This document shows, one piece after another, positions 7,955-17,045 of a stretch of 64,000 bases of DNA (its first letter is position 1; the number at the start of each line of letters is the position of its first letter). The stretch is from PALSA-1006 sp963733265 (GTDB taxonomy: Bacteria > Pseudomonadota > Gammaproteobacteria > Burkholderiales > Gallionellaceae). The notes under the pieces are model-generated. The model did no database searches. It had not been told where the DNA came from and saw nothing but the letters and a program-made list of their open reading frames with translations. Both the position numbers and the translations under genes were made by a program. The DNA is taken from assembly GCA_963733265.1 (NCBI GenBank), contig CAVTCF010000004.1, positions 558,001 to 622,000 on the forward strand, read 5' to 3'.

Positions 7955-8425
7955 TTACTTGTCATCCTTGGTGCGGAAACTGTCATGACAATTCTTGCAA
8001 GCTTCGCCAACTTTGCCAAATTGAGTTTTAATCGCGCCGATATCTCCAGTCGCAGCTACTTTTTGCAACTCATTAGCTGCCTGATTGAATTCAGTCGCAA
8101 CTTTTTTTACTTCATCCTGCTTTTGGAAGAACTCGGGTTTCAAGCGCGACTTTTTCCAACCGGTAGCCTGATCTGTTCCCGGGCCATAAAGTGCAGCCAG
8201 GCCCGAATTTGCAACAGCAGCGATTGCATTAGCAGCAGCAATAACCTGGTCTTTGTTAAATGTTTCTGGATGATCAATGGTTTGGCTCTTGATTTTGGAA
8301 GCATTCCAGGCAGCGAAAGAATATGCCGATTGACGGAACTTTACTTGTAGATCTTCAGCTGCACCTGCGAATGCTGCAGTGCTTACTGCTGAGATTAATA
8401 ATGCTATAGCTAATTTGGATTTCAC
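7955..8425 (-). CDS. Cytochrome c' (periplasmic)
   Basis: A 156-residue exported monoheme cytochrome. It has a Sec signal peptide ending near AFAGAAEDL, a predicted four-helix bundle body, and the heme site CKNCHDSF close to the C-terminus, the hallmark of the cytochrome c'/c556 family. Such proteins bind nitric oxide or carry electrons in the periplasm. The start is GTG at 8425, chosen because AAGGAG lies six bases upstream. It follows the cytochrome b561 gene by 38 bases and probably forms a unit with it. A second, clearly related copy lies at 48895-49377. Confidence 0.92.
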   Translation of the reverse strand: MKSKLAIALLISAVSTAAFAGAAEDLQVKFRQSAYSFAAWNASKIKSQTIDHPETFNKDQVIAAANAIAAVANSGLAALYGPGTDQATGWKKSRLKPEFFQKQDEVKKVATEFNQAANELQKVAATGDIGAIKTQFGKVGEACKNCHDSFRTKDDK

Positions 8426-8463
8426 TTACTACTCCTTAAAAGTTAAAAAAACGACCTGCAAAA

Positions 8464-9159
8464 CTACCAACTTTGAACAACGGCAGGGGCTGCTTTGGCA
8501 GGCGAAAGATACTGAACACCTGACTCAACACCCCATGCCACAAATACGGAAATCGACAGTGCTACGACGAAACGCCGAATTCCAAACTTTGAAACTTCTA
8601 TTGCCTGATCTTTTGGGACGATTTTCCTGCCTGTAATCATTGGTATGACAAGATTGTGTTTTTTGACTTTTGCATAAAACACAATAGCAGCAATGTGCAA
8701 AAACAGGAGCACAGCAAGCACATTAAAACCATAATAATGGATCGCGCTTAATTTATCACTAAGCGATTTTGAAACCAACGGGAAAAGCGGCCCCTCAAAA
8801 GCAATATCATCATTGGCAAACAATCCGGCACCCACAAGCGTGAAAAGCACAGCCAACAAGGCAAGTACAGAAAGTGCGCCCAATGGATTGTGCCCGTGGC
8901 CTTTCCAATGGCCCTTTAGGTAGGCTTTGATCTTGGCGGGTGTTGGAAAAAAATTAGTAAAACGCGCATGAGATGTACCTACAAAGCCCCAGACAAGGCG
9001 AAATACCAATAAACCCAAAATCAGCACGCCAATGCGACCATGCCAATCGATTAAAGAACCGCCGATTTCACCGGTGACAACAGCAGACAAAACCGCAAGC
9101 GCCAATAGCCAATGAAATATCCGCAGTGGCAAATCCCAAACTTGAATAGCAACTGACAT
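8464..9159 (-). CDS. Cytochrome b561-type membrane protein
   Basis: A 231-residue di-heme b-type cytochrome with about four to five membrane helices. Histidines placed as heme ligands occur in RIFHWLLAL, SLIDWHGRIG and in the pair AIHYYG / LFLHIAA. Proteins of this family move electrons between the quinol pool and periplasmic cytochromes. The gene lies directly upstream of a periplasmic cytochrome c', its likely electron partner. The ATG has GGAG eight bases upstream. It could also be called a Ni-Fe hydrogenase b-type subunit-like protein, but no hydrogenase genes are near. Confidence 0.9.
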   Translation of the reverse strand: MSVAIQVWDLPLRIFHWLLALAVLSAVVTGEIGGSLIDWHGRIGVLILGLLVFRLVWGFVGTSHARFTNFFPTPAKIKAYLKGHWKGHGHNPLGALSVLALLAVLFTLVGAGLFANDDIAFEGPLFPLVSKSLSDKLSAIHYYGFNVLAVLLFLHIAAIVFYAKVKKHNLVIPMITGRKIVPKDQAIEVSKFGIRRFVVALSISVFVAWGVESGVQYLSPAKAAPAVVQSW

Positions 9160-9317
9160 AGTTAAACTCCATTTCTACAGACTTAAAGTAAGTGGGGTGA
9201 CAGCACATCTCGTGCCACCAAACTTAAAGGAAGTAAAATAAATAAATAACTTATTGATAAATAAGCAATTAATTCTTAAATAATTATGGGAGAGAAGAAA
9301 GAAGAGAAAAGATGTAA

Positions 9318-9365
9318 ATCAACACATTGCTGCCAAGACAACATCTTGAGCGGCAATATGTTGAT
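9318..9365. terminator. Large nested hairpin downstream of the dienelactone hydrolase gene
   Basis: Arms 9318-9333 and 9350-9365 pair over 16 bases with two mismatches, and the 16-base interior holds a second small stem (AAGA / TCTT). It lies 40 bases past the dienelactone hydrolase stop and is followed on the minus strand by a T-rich stretch, so a terminator is the simplest reading. Its size also allows a repeat or a protein-binding site. Confidence 0.55.
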
Positions 9366-9405
9366 AAATCATCACTGTCAACAGATCGGGTTTTAGTTCA
9401 GTTGA

Positions 9406-10293
9406 TCAACTACGCAGATGCAGATTGAAAAAGCTGATAGTGCGCTGCCACGCTAATTTGGCAGCAGCTTCGTCAAAACGCGGTGTGGTGTCATTATTGA
9501 AACCATGTTGCACACCGGGATAAACATAAGCTTGATAATTAACGGAAGTTGATTTGAGTGCAGCTTCATACTTTGGCCAGCCTCCGGTAATGCGCTCGTC
9601 TTTCTCGGCGTAATGCAGCAAAAGCGGTGCTTTGATTTTAGCCGCATCTTCATCAGACGGTTGGCCGCCATAAAATGGCACTGCTGCATTCAGGTCGGGC
9701 AGGCGTGTTGCAAGGAAATTTGCAATACCACCACCATAGCAGAAGCCAACAACACCAACCTTGCCATTCCCTTCAGGCAACTTTTTCAACTCATGGAAAG
9801 CTGCAATAAAGTCTTCTCGGGATTTATTCTGATCAAGTTTGGGAAAAAGATCACGCGCTTTGTCTTCATCGCCCGGATAGCCGCCCAACGGAAATAAACC
9901 ATCCGGAGCAAAAGCAATAAAATTATCGACTGCCAACCGGCGTGCGATATCTTCTATATGGGGATTTAGCCCGCGATTTTCATGCACAACAAGCACAACC
10001 GGTAACTTGCCTGCTATCTTTGCGGGTTTAACCAAGTAGCCGCGCAATTTGCCGTAACCCAAGGGAGAAGGATATTCGACATATGCCGCTCTAATACGCG
10101 GATCATCATTGGCGATTTGCTGGGCTTCGGCAAATTTTGGATTTAATGCCTCAAGTAAACTTAACGCAGATACGCCAATAGCGAACGTGGTAGCCGAATG
10201 TAAAAAGTCACGACGCGAAATATCACCATGAACATACTTGTCGAAAAGTTTCAAAACTTCCGGATGAAAATCGTCTGCGGTTTTACGAGACAT
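9406..10293 (-). CDS. Dienelactone hydrolase-family protein, Tat-exported
   Basis: A 295-residue alpha/beta hydrolase. The N-terminus has a twin-arginine signal (SRRDFLHSATTFAIGVSAL, cleavage near KFAEA), so the folded enzyme goes to the periplasm. The nucleophile elbow GFCYGGG has the cysteine typical of dienelactone hydrolases, and the late QHGFNND supplies the histidine. The natural substrate is unknown: exported members act on a range of esters and lactones. tatA follows 72 bases downstream in the same direction, which fits Tat dependence. Confidence 0.88.
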   Translation of the reverse strand: MSRKTADDFHPEVLKLFDKYVHGDISRRDFLHSATTFAIGVSALSLLEALNPKFAEAQQIANDDPRIRAAYVEYPSPLGYGKLRGYLVKPAKIAGKLPVVLVVHENRGLNPHIEDIARRLAVDNFIAFAPDGLFPLGGYPGDEDKARDLFPKLDQNKSREDFIAAFHELKKLPEGNGKVGVVGFCYGGGIANFLATRLPDLNAAVPFYGGQPSDEDAAKIKAPLLLHYAEKDERITGGWPKYEAALKSTSVNYQAYVYPGVQHGFNNDTTPRFDEAAAKLAWQRTISFFNLHLRS

Positions 10294-10366
10294 AATGTTA
10301 TAGCCTTTCTGATGTAATCAAATGTGAAAAAAATTCTAATTTTGGGTATGTGACAGTACAAAGGAA

Positions 10367-10558
10367 TTATCTTTGCTCAATAACATTTGGCTCGTGAGCC
10401 TTGCCATTGCCAGAATTTTGCCCTGCATTCATCCCGTCTTTGAAGCCCTTAACTGCCCCTCCCAAGTCGCTACCAATACCGCGTAGTTTTTTCGTTCCAA
10501 AAACCAAAACCACAATCAACAATACAATCAGCCAATGCCAGATGCTAAATGAACCCAT
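10367..10558 (-). CDS. tatA: Sec-independent translocase subunit TatA
   Basis: A 63-residue protein with one N-terminal membrane helix (FSIWHWLIVLLIVVLVFG), the FGTKKLRGIGSDLG hinge and an amphipathic helix (GGAVKGFKDGM), as in TatA. It would form the pore of the twin-arginine export system. An AGGAG site precedes the ATG. No tatB or tatC lies nearby, so it is either an extra TatA or separated from the main tat locus. It lies between a Tat-signal hydrolase and a lipoprotein gene. Confidence 0.93.
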   Translation of the reverse strand: MGSFSIWHWLIVLLIVVLVFGTKKLRGIGSDLGGAVKGFKDGMNAGQNSGNGKAHEPNVIEQR

Positions 10559-10575
10559 TTTATTCTCCTAAAAAA

Positions 10576-12198
10576 TTATTTCGCACGTCCGGAAAATCCC
10601 GGTGTTTGAACCGCGATGCGATAAGCTGCGCCGCGTCCAACGATATAAAGAAACTTTTTTTCTTTCCCGGCAAATGCGAGATTTTGGCCGGGCTTCGGTA
10701 GCGGTATAGTACCCAGAGCTTGACCCTTGGCATCAAACACTTGAACTCCCACAGACGTCACCACAAAAAGGTGTCCCTTTGCATCGACCGCCAAACCATC
10801 AGCACCGCTGGAATAAAGTCCGTTATCTCCTTTGCTGTAACCGTTCAGCTTGGCAAAATTTCTCTTGCCGCTGACCGAGCCGTCAGCAGCCACGTCGAAA
10901 GCCAATATGTATTCGCCGGCGGTATTGGCAACATACAATACCTTTTCATCGGGACTTAATTGAATACCATTAGGGCGCTCAATATCATTGGCGATACGCA
11001 CCAGTTCACCATTGGGTTTGATACGATAAACTGCGGGCGAAGCGGCAGGCACATCAGATTTGGGAGAACCAGGATTTGGACCCGAATCGGTGAAGTATAT
11101 ATCGCCAGTCTTGCTGCTAAGTACGATGTCGTTCGGACGGACGAAAGGTAGTCCTTCGTATTTATCAGCAAGCACTTTTTCTTTGCCCGGCGGATAAACA
11201 ATACCGACACGTGGCTTCAATACTTGAACTGTGACGAGTTCACCGGCGGCATTAAATGCCAGTCCGTTCGAGCCGTTGCTATTATCGAGGAATGTCGAGG
11301 TGGATCCATCTTCGGCAATACGTGTGATCCGGTTCCCTTGAGTTTCGGTAAACACAAAGCCTCCGTCAGGCAAGAGAATCGGGCCTTCTGTTCCCTTAAA
11401 TCCGTCCTTGATGAACTCAATTCGTGTTCCTGCAGCCACGACATCAGCAATGGCGGGAGTCACGGTGTCTTCGGTATGCTCGATAGCGAAGCAATACAAC
11501 AAACCGGCACCACCGGTTTTGACCAGATTCTCTTGACCGCAACCTCTGCTACCATGAGCCGAATTCCAGGAAGTATTGCCACCGCCGGTGCGATCAAAAT
11601 GGCCGACCTGCACAGATCCTTCGGCGGCACTGCTGGTGTAGTTTTGGCAAGTATGATCTGCTGCATCGGTAAATGCTCGGCCATCAGGTAGCGAGCCGGT
11701 CAGAATGTCATGCTGATTTGGCGTGTCCCCGGCACCTTTGACGGGCAGGTTTTTCTCCGACAGCACAGTGGTGCGGCTCAGGTTATTACCAAGACGTGCG
11801 GAGTCTATAGAGTCGCCGTGGAGATCAGCAACATCCTTTGCAATCCTGGTTCCCTGGGCGTTATACCAAGGGCCGGAGCCGATGCGGTCACGCGCATTCA
11901 CCGCAGGTTGACCATTTGCAGCCTGAGTGCTCAGGTAAGCATGCCAAGTCTTATTGCCTGCACCAACAGCAGTAGCTAATTTTTGACAATAAGCATCAGC
12001 ACCGGCCAGTCCACCCAGATCAGCACCCTTGCCAGGACCTTCACTGGTGACAAAAAATCCTAGAGGTTGATTGGATGGTTTGGCTGGTTGCGCAGTTGCG
12101 GAAGGTGTTGGAATTTGCGGCGCAGAAGCACAGCCCAACATTAAACTGGACATTAATACAGAAATTACAAAAGGATTTTTTTTCATTAGTTTTCTCAT
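10576..12198 (-). CDS. Lipoprotein with an unknown N-terminal domain and an SMP-30/gluconolactonase-like propeller
   Basis: A 540-residue protein starting with a lipoprotein signal (lipobox LMLGC at about residue 23). Residues 45-215 form a cysteine-containing domain with segments such as GADAYCQKLA, WHAYLST and GSGPWYN. It resembles secreted lectin-like domains, but I cannot name it firmly. From about residue 235 a six-bladed propeller of the SMP-30/gluconolactonase/strictosidine synthase type follows (RPNDIVLSSKTGDIYFTDSG, NGIQLSPDEKVLYVANT). These propellers are metal-dependent lactonases or hydrolases. The pairing with an exported dienelactone hydrolase hints at periplasmic lactone or ester breakdown, which is inference. 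Confidence 0.8.
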   Translation of the reverse strand: MRKLMKKNPFVISVLMSSLMLGCASAPQIPTPSATAQPAKPSNQPLGFFVTSEGPGKGADLGGLAGADAYCQKLATAVGAGNKTWHAYLSTQAANGQPAVNARDRIGSGPWYNAQGTRIAKDVADLHGDSIDSARLGNNLSRTTVLSEKNLPVKGAGDTPNQHDILTGSLPDGRAFTDAADHTCQNYTSSAAEGSVQVGHFDRTGGGNTSWNSAHGSRGCGQENLVKTGGAGLLYCFAIEHTEDTVTPAIADVVAAGTRIEFIKDGFKGTEGPILLPDGGFVFTETQGNRITRIAEDGSTSTFLDNSNGSNGLAFNAAGELVTVQVLKPRVGIVYPPGKEKVLADKYEGLPFVRPNDIVLSSKTGDIYFTDSGPNPGSPKSDVPAASPAVYRIKPNGELVRIANDIERPNGIQLSPDEKVLYVANTAGEYILAFDVAADGSVSGKRNFAKLNGYSKGDNGLYSSGADGLAVDAKGHLFVVTSVGVQVFDAKGQALGTIPLPKPGQNLAFAGKEKKFLYIVGRGAAYRIAVQTPGFSGRAK

Positions 12199-12230
12199 GG
12201 GGTGCGAATAATAATTATCGAATACAAAAA

Positions 12231-13871
12231 CTAACCGGCTTGATTTTCAGTTGCCAACTTGGCGGGTTTACCCGCTTGAAGTTTGGGTGCGGCGGGTTGC
12301 TTGCGACGGAAAGTATGAACCAAGCGTTTCCAGCCGATAACGACGCCCGATGCGCTGAGCGTTAATCCCAATAGTACCCAAGTAAGCATCCATCCGTCCC
12401 AAAGCGGGCGCTGGTATAGCCATCCAAAGTCCCAATGATGCAATGCGGAATACAGCCAACGGAACACACGTCGGCTGGCATCCTGCCTGGCTAACAAGCG
12501 GCCGTCTTGCGGATCAATATATAGGTGAGTACCGGCCGCATCGTTTAATTCCACGCGCAAAATCGGTAATGGTCTATCAGCCACGTCGCGATGAAAGCGC
12601 AGATAATAATAAGTGTCATATTCATGCAGAAGTGTAGTGGATTTGACTTGGGCATCGCCCGCGATACGATGTACCGCAGCTAGAATAGATGCCTCGTTAA
12701 AACTCAAAGCACTATAAGAGGTAGACTCCGGTAAGCGGCGGCCGTCGCGGGTAAGCGCTAATTGCACAGTTTCATTACCCAAACGTCTCCAAACCTGCTC
12801 CACGATTTCTGCCTGATTGGCGCTCGGTATGCGTGCTTCAGCATGCCAGGATTTCGACACATCCGGATTGTCCCCGCCAAGGTAACGAACATACTCTTCT
12901 TTACTCGGATTGGCGGGAGAGAAAATTTGCCAAGGATTGTTGTCCAAAAAACCACTGAGACCCCAAGTGAGTGCAAGTAGACCACCAATCAGTCCGCCCC
13001 AGAAATGTAATTTAAACCAAATGTTACGGTAGGGATGAACGCGACCTTCGGAATAGGTCTTTTTACCAAAAAACCCCGGGCGCCAACGTATCCAGCCGAC
13101 AATCAGCCCGGTTAATGTGGCCACAACAGCAGCGAAGGCAGTCCAAGTAAGAATCGCAACGCGAGATTCACTAAGTCCGGTTAACTCCAGAGGACGAAAT
13201 AAGTGAACCCAATTGCCAGCCCAGTACAATCCACGCTGAATGCGGGTTGAGTCATGCACAACTTCACCCGTGCGAGCCGAAATCAGAAGCTCACTGCCCG
13301 AACCATCATTCACAACGACTTTGTGGTATGGGCGCAATCCTTCCTGATTGCGCATGATGGCGGGGCTGTCAATTTTCTCAACGTAGTTAAGCCCGATATC
13401 ACTCCTGCCCGTTTTCAATCGTACCCAGTTCTCGGCGATTTTAAGTGCCTGTTCAGGGGTGGTTTCATGCAAATTGCCATCGATTGCGGAAAGAGCGAAG
13501 CGCTGGCCCCGCTTGTCGTCAACCAGCCAAAGCGGCTCTCCGGCTTGCTGCACCAGTCTGGCTTCGACAATTTCATCGCCATTAGTGTGTGGTTGTTTGC
13601 CGTTAGCGGGTGTTTGCCTATTGTCTCTGGAACGCTCTTTTAAAGTGGAAGTGAAAACTTTTCGCTGCGCTGCACTTCGTTCCCACGCCTCACCGGCACT
13701 GAGCCAAGTAGCTTCCGGCCGCAATAGTTCAGAATTGGAAAGCTGTTGAGCACGAGTCGGTGTGGACGGTTCGGCATATATTATGAGCAGACCGGAAAAA
13801 AACCACAGCAACATGAATAAAGTCAGTGCAATTCCGACCCAACGGTGAATTTCAAAAAGTAAACGCTTCAT
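12231..13871 (-). CDS. PepSY-associated membrane protein
   Basis: A 546-residue inner-membrane protein of the PepSY-TM group, often induced by iron limitation or linked to heme and siderophore reduction. Residues 1-35 hold a first helix (HRWVGIALTLFMLLWFFSGLLIIY). Two PepSY regions follow, including HLYIDPQDGRLLARQ near residue 450, with further helices near residues 235-260, 290-310 and 490-515. The WKLHFWGGL-like and ALHHWDFGWLY segments carry histidines that may bind heme. It lies 32 bases upstream of the SMP-30 lipoprotein gene. The substrate is unknown. Confidence 0.82.
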   Translation of the reverse strand: MKRLLFEIHRWVGIALTLFMLLWFFSGLLIIYAEPSTPTRAQQLSNSELLRPEATWLSAGEAWERSAAQRKVFTSTLKERSRDNRQTPANGKQPHTNGDEIVEARLVQQAGEPLWLVDDKRGQRFALSAIDGNLHETTPEQALKIAENWVRLKTGRSDIGLNYVEKIDSPAIMRNQEGLRPYHKVVVNDGSGSELLISARTGEVVHDSTRIQRGLYWAGNWVHLFRPLELTGLSESRVAILTWTAFAAVVATLTGLIVGWIRWRPGFFGKKTYSEGRVHPYRNIWFKLHFWGGLIGGLLALTWGLSGFLDNNPWQIFSPANPSKEEYVRYLGGDNPDVSKSWHAEARIPSANQAEIVEQVWRRLGNETVQLALTRDGRRLPESTSYSALSFNEASILAAVHRIAGDAQVKSTTLLHEYDTYYYLRFHRDVADRPLPILRVELNDAAGTHLYIDPQDGRLLARQDASRRVFRWLYSALHHWDFGWLYQRPLWDGWMLTWVLLGLTLSASGVVIGWKRLVHTFRRKQPAAPKLQAGKPAKLATENQAG

Positions 13872-14179
13872 CTGAACTATCCCAAATAAAAATATCCGCC
13901 GAATCTAAAGTCAGCGGGGTTATGTGACAGCAATTAGGATGCCAGACTTGTGAACAAGCTGTTGAGTTTTAAATTCAGAGATATTGGACGGGCTAAAGTG
14001 AAGTCGGAGCAAGGCTTGCCCGACAAGAAGGGCAAATCACTTAAAAAATTATTTTAGAATATGGGGATAAATCTGCTGACTTTCATGCAGTCAAGAGAAG
14101 CAAACTGTTGAAAATGGAGCATCCCTGCATGGAGAAATGGAACAGTCTTGATCTCTCCAGGAGGAATAGCAAAACCTGA
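13872..14179. other. Intergenic region, no gene found
   Basis: This 308-base stretch lies between the Prc protease gene and the PepSY gene, both on the minus strand. It must hold the PepSY gene promoter. It contains one small inverted repeat (TTGCCC / GGGCAA near 14023-14042). I see no coding frame. Confidence 0.5.
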
Positions 14180-16306
14180 TTAGTGCAAACTTGGCTTGGG
14201 CAAAGCACTGACAGCGAGCTTGCCATTTTTTTGTAGCAGGCTGACTTCGTCGCTCAGGATGTGGACAGCTTCGTTAAGGAGTACGTCCTTGGAATCCTTC
14301 TGAGCCTTTTCGAAAGCCAGATCAGAGTCAAGGTTTCGTTCATTGGATTGCAAGCCATCGTCTTGTCGCTCGGCAATGTCTTTGGAACTGGCTGCTTTGC
14401 TGCTGGCATGGCGCTTTATTCGTGACTCTTGATCTTCGCGTTCTTTACGACGCTCGGCTTCATTGAGCGAAATTGAATTCTTCTTGCGCTGTTCATTGGC
14501 TTCGGCAAGTTCTTCGCTTAGATATTGGAAATCTTTGTCTTTGCTTACGCGTGCTTCGTGTTCTGCTTTTAATATGGGCACGACAGACGTCAAATCGCCT
14601 GCGGGAGTGAAGTTAGCCGGTTTGATTTGGGTCCACGGCAATGCATTGTAATAACTGGATTCACCAAAATCACTCGAGTCAATTTGTGCCGGGAAACTGA
14701 TATCCGGTGTAACTCCGCGCAACTGAGTAGTCCCACCATTGATTCGGAAAAACTGGGCAATAGTCATTTTCAATTCGCCAAATTCGGGCTTATCATTTTT
14801 GACTAACTGGTCCAAATCGATAACACTTTGCACGGTACCCTTGCCAAAACTTGCTTCACCTATAATTACGCCACGACCATAATCCTGAATAGCTGCGGCA
14901 AAAATTTCCGAGGCTGATGCCGATGCGCGATTGATAAGTACACCCAGCGGACCATCCCAAGCCAAACCGGGCTGAGTATCACTCTCGACACTGATTTCAC
15001 CCTTGGAGTCGCGTTGCTGTACAACAGGGCCTTTGTCGATGAATAATCCCGTTAACTCAATCGCTTCGGTGAGTGAGCCGCCGCCGTTATTGCGTAGATC
15101 AATCACTACGCTATCAACTTTCGCTTTTTTAAGCTCTTCCAACAATTTCGACACATCGCGAGTGGCACTTCTAAAATCTTTATCCCCCTTTTGATGGGCG
15201 GCAAAATCCTGATAAAAGCCGGGTAAAGATATAACGCCAATATGATGCGTGATGTTGCCGTCTTTAACCTCAATAATCGATTTTTTTGCAGCCTGCTTAT
15301 CCAGACTGATCTTTTTTCTGATCAAAGAAATAAATTTATGTTCGCCGTCAGGACCGGCATCCGCAGGCAAAATGTCAAGCACAACAACGCTGTCCTCTGT
15401 TCCGCGTATTAATGCCACGGTGTCATCCAGACGCCAACCCATGACTTCAACGATAGCGCCATCTTTACCTTGGCCAACGCCCACGATGCGATCACCGGGT
15501 TTAAATTTTCCGGATAGCAAAGCAGGTCCGCCTGGAACCAATTCCCGAATAATTGTGTATTCGTCTTTGTCTTGCAGCACTGCGCCGATACCTACCAGCG
15601 ATAGCTTCATTGAAATATCGAATTCTTCGGCAGCGCGCTTGCCAAAATAGCTGGTGTGAGGGTCAATCGACGTAGTATAGGCATTCATAAAATACTGGAA
15701 TACATCGTCCGCGTTAATTTTGGACAGACCGCTCAACATTTTGTCGTAACGCTTGTTCAATGTTTCGCGGATGGATTTATCATCCTTGCCTGCCAATTTA
15801 AGGCGCAGCCAGTCGTTCTTGACACGTTTACGCCACAAGTCATTCAGCTCGTTTTCTGATTTTGGCCAATCTGCATTTTTACGGTTGAACTGGTAGCTTT
15901 CATGCTCCTTAAAGTCGAAGCCTTTATCGAGCACGGCATGGGCATAGGCGATGCGTTCCTCAATGCTTTGCTGATAACGGTTAAATATGGCATAAGGGAT
16001 ACGCAAATCTTCGTGGAGTATTGCGTCATCCATGCTGGTTTTTGCAGGAGAAAAAAGATCAATATCGGATTGCAAGAAAAAAACTTTTTCACTATCGAGT
16101 GCTTTAAGGTAATTGTCAAATATAGCAGCAGACAAAGTATCGTCCAGAGTTACTTGTCTGTAATGGTAACGAGCGAGAACTTCGGCCGATAAGTGTGCCG
16201 CTTGGGACTGGTCTTCTCTGGGGGCAAGCAGTGGCGCAGCAAGCGCAGAATCAAGCGACAGTGCTTGAGCTAAAACTAATAATGCCCATAACATTCTATT
16301 TTTCAT
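14180..16306 (-). CDS. prc: Carboxy-terminal processing protease (Prc/Tsp, S41)
   Basis: Periplasmic serine protease that trims and degrades proteins from their C-termini. The 708-residue length fits the Prc/Tsp subfamily. After a Sec signal come a long helical N-terminal region, a PDZ domain (about residues 240-330, LVGIGAVLQ to GPALLSGKFKPGDRI) and the S41 domain, with the catalytic Ser in NRASASASEIFA and the Lys in FGKGTVQS. A lysine- and glutamate-rich C-terminal segment follows. I use the ATG at 16306 rather than the in-frame TTG at 16324. A c-type cytochrome gene lies 70 bases upstream. Confidence 0.93.
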   Translation of the reverse strand: MKNRMLWALLVLAQALSLDSALAAPLLAPREDQSQAAHLSAEVLARYHYRQVTLDDTLSAAIFDNYLKALDSEKVFFLQSDIDLFSPAKTSMDDAILHEDLRIPYAIFNRYQQSIEERIAYAHAVLDKGFDFKEHESYQFNRKNADWPKSENELNDLWRKRVKNDWLRLKLAGKDDKSIRETLNKRYDKMLSGLSKINADDVFQYFMNAYTTSIDPHTSYFGKRAAEEFDISMKLSLVGIGAVLQDKDEYTIIRELVPGGPALLSGKFKPGDRIVGVGQGKDGAIVEVMGWRLDDTVALIRGTEDSVVVLDILPADAGPDGEHKFISLIRKKISLDKQAAKKSIIEVKDGNITHHIGVISLPGFYQDFAAHQKGDKDFRSATRDVSKLLEELKKAKVDSVVIDLRNNGGGSLTEAIELTGLFIDKGPVVQQRDSKGEISVESDTQPGLAWDGPLGVLINRASASASEIFAAAIQDYGRGVIIGEASFGKGTVQSVIDLDQLVKNDKPEFGELKMTIAQFFRINGGTTQLRGVTPDISFPAQIDSSDFGESSYYNALPWTQIKPANFTPAGDLTSVVPILKAEHEARVSKDKDFQYLSEELAEANEQRKKNSISLNEAERRKEREDQESRIKRHASSKAASSKDIAERQDDGLQSNERNLDSDLAFEKAQKDSKDVLLNEAVHILSDEVSLLQKNGKLAVSALPKPSLH

Positions 16307-16376
16307 TTGAATTCCCGGAAGCAAAAAAATTACTTAATATTAACTCAAGTCTGGATGAGGTTTTTTCACATTATAC

Positions 16377-17030
16377 TTACAGTCCGGAAATATATTGTGA
16401 TAATGCCTCGATTTCTGCATCGCTCAGAAACTTGGTAACAATATTCATTACACCATTGGGGCTATTATTGCGCTCACCGGACCGCCAGTTTCTGAGCTGC
16501 TCACGCAAATAGTTTCTGTGTTGGCCTCCGATTACAGGGTGTGTTTCAGTTGGCGTGGCATTGCCCTTGCCATTTGCACCATGGCAGATTTGGCAAGGAG
16601 GAATACCCCTCGCCACGTCTCCTCGGGTATAAATATCCAAGGCAATCTGGTTCTCTCCCGTGTCATCCCCATGCATGACAGAATTACTGGCAAAGTAAGT
16701 TGCGATGTCCATGCGGTCATCCTCAGATAAGCCCTCTGCCATCACATTCATGATGGGATGTTGACGCCTGCCGGATTGAAAGTCCTGCAACTGTTTTACA
16801 ATGTAGTCTGCGTATTGTCCGGTAAGTTTGGGATAAGTTGGCGAACTGCTGTTCCCATTTAAGCCATGACACTCCTGGCAATTTTCAGTCTGCACTTTTT
16901 TCTTGCCCGAGATGAGGTCGCCCGTCCCAATGCGCAGTTCGTCAGTTGAAGCGTTATCTTCAGCCGATGCTAATGATGAAATAAGAAGGCAAGCCAACAG
17001 CAAGCCGAGTTTTGCCCTGTAGTGAAACAT
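16377..17030 (-). CDS. Diheme cytochrome c (c4/c553-like), periplasmic
   Basis: A 217-residue exported protein with two heme sites, CQECHG at about residue 54 and CQICHG at about residue 147, each in a domain with a later Met ligand region (HPIMNVMAEGLS, NGVMNIVTKFLS). The two-domain layout is that of cytochrome c4, a soluble electron carrier to terminal oxidases. The signal peptide is LGLLLACLLISSLASAED. The gene follows the peroxiredoxin gene by 15 bases and is likely co-transcribed. Confidence 0.92.
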   Translation of the reverse strand: MFHYRAKLGLLLACLLISSLASAEDNASTDELRIGTGDLISGKKKVQTENCQECHGLNGNSSSPTYPKLTGQYADYIVKQLQDFQSGRRQHPIMNVMAEGLSEDDRMDIATYFASNSVMHGDDTGENQIALDIYTRGDVARGIPPCQICHGANGKGNATPTETHPVIGGQHRNYLREQLRNWRSGERNNSPNGVMNIVTKFLSDAEIEALSQYISGL

Positions 17031-17045
17031 CGAATTGATTACCTG

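Noticed and set aside
9240..9290. Possible FNR box upstream of cytochrome b561
   Set aside because: Only one half-site (TTGAT) is present, without the complementary half at the right spacing.
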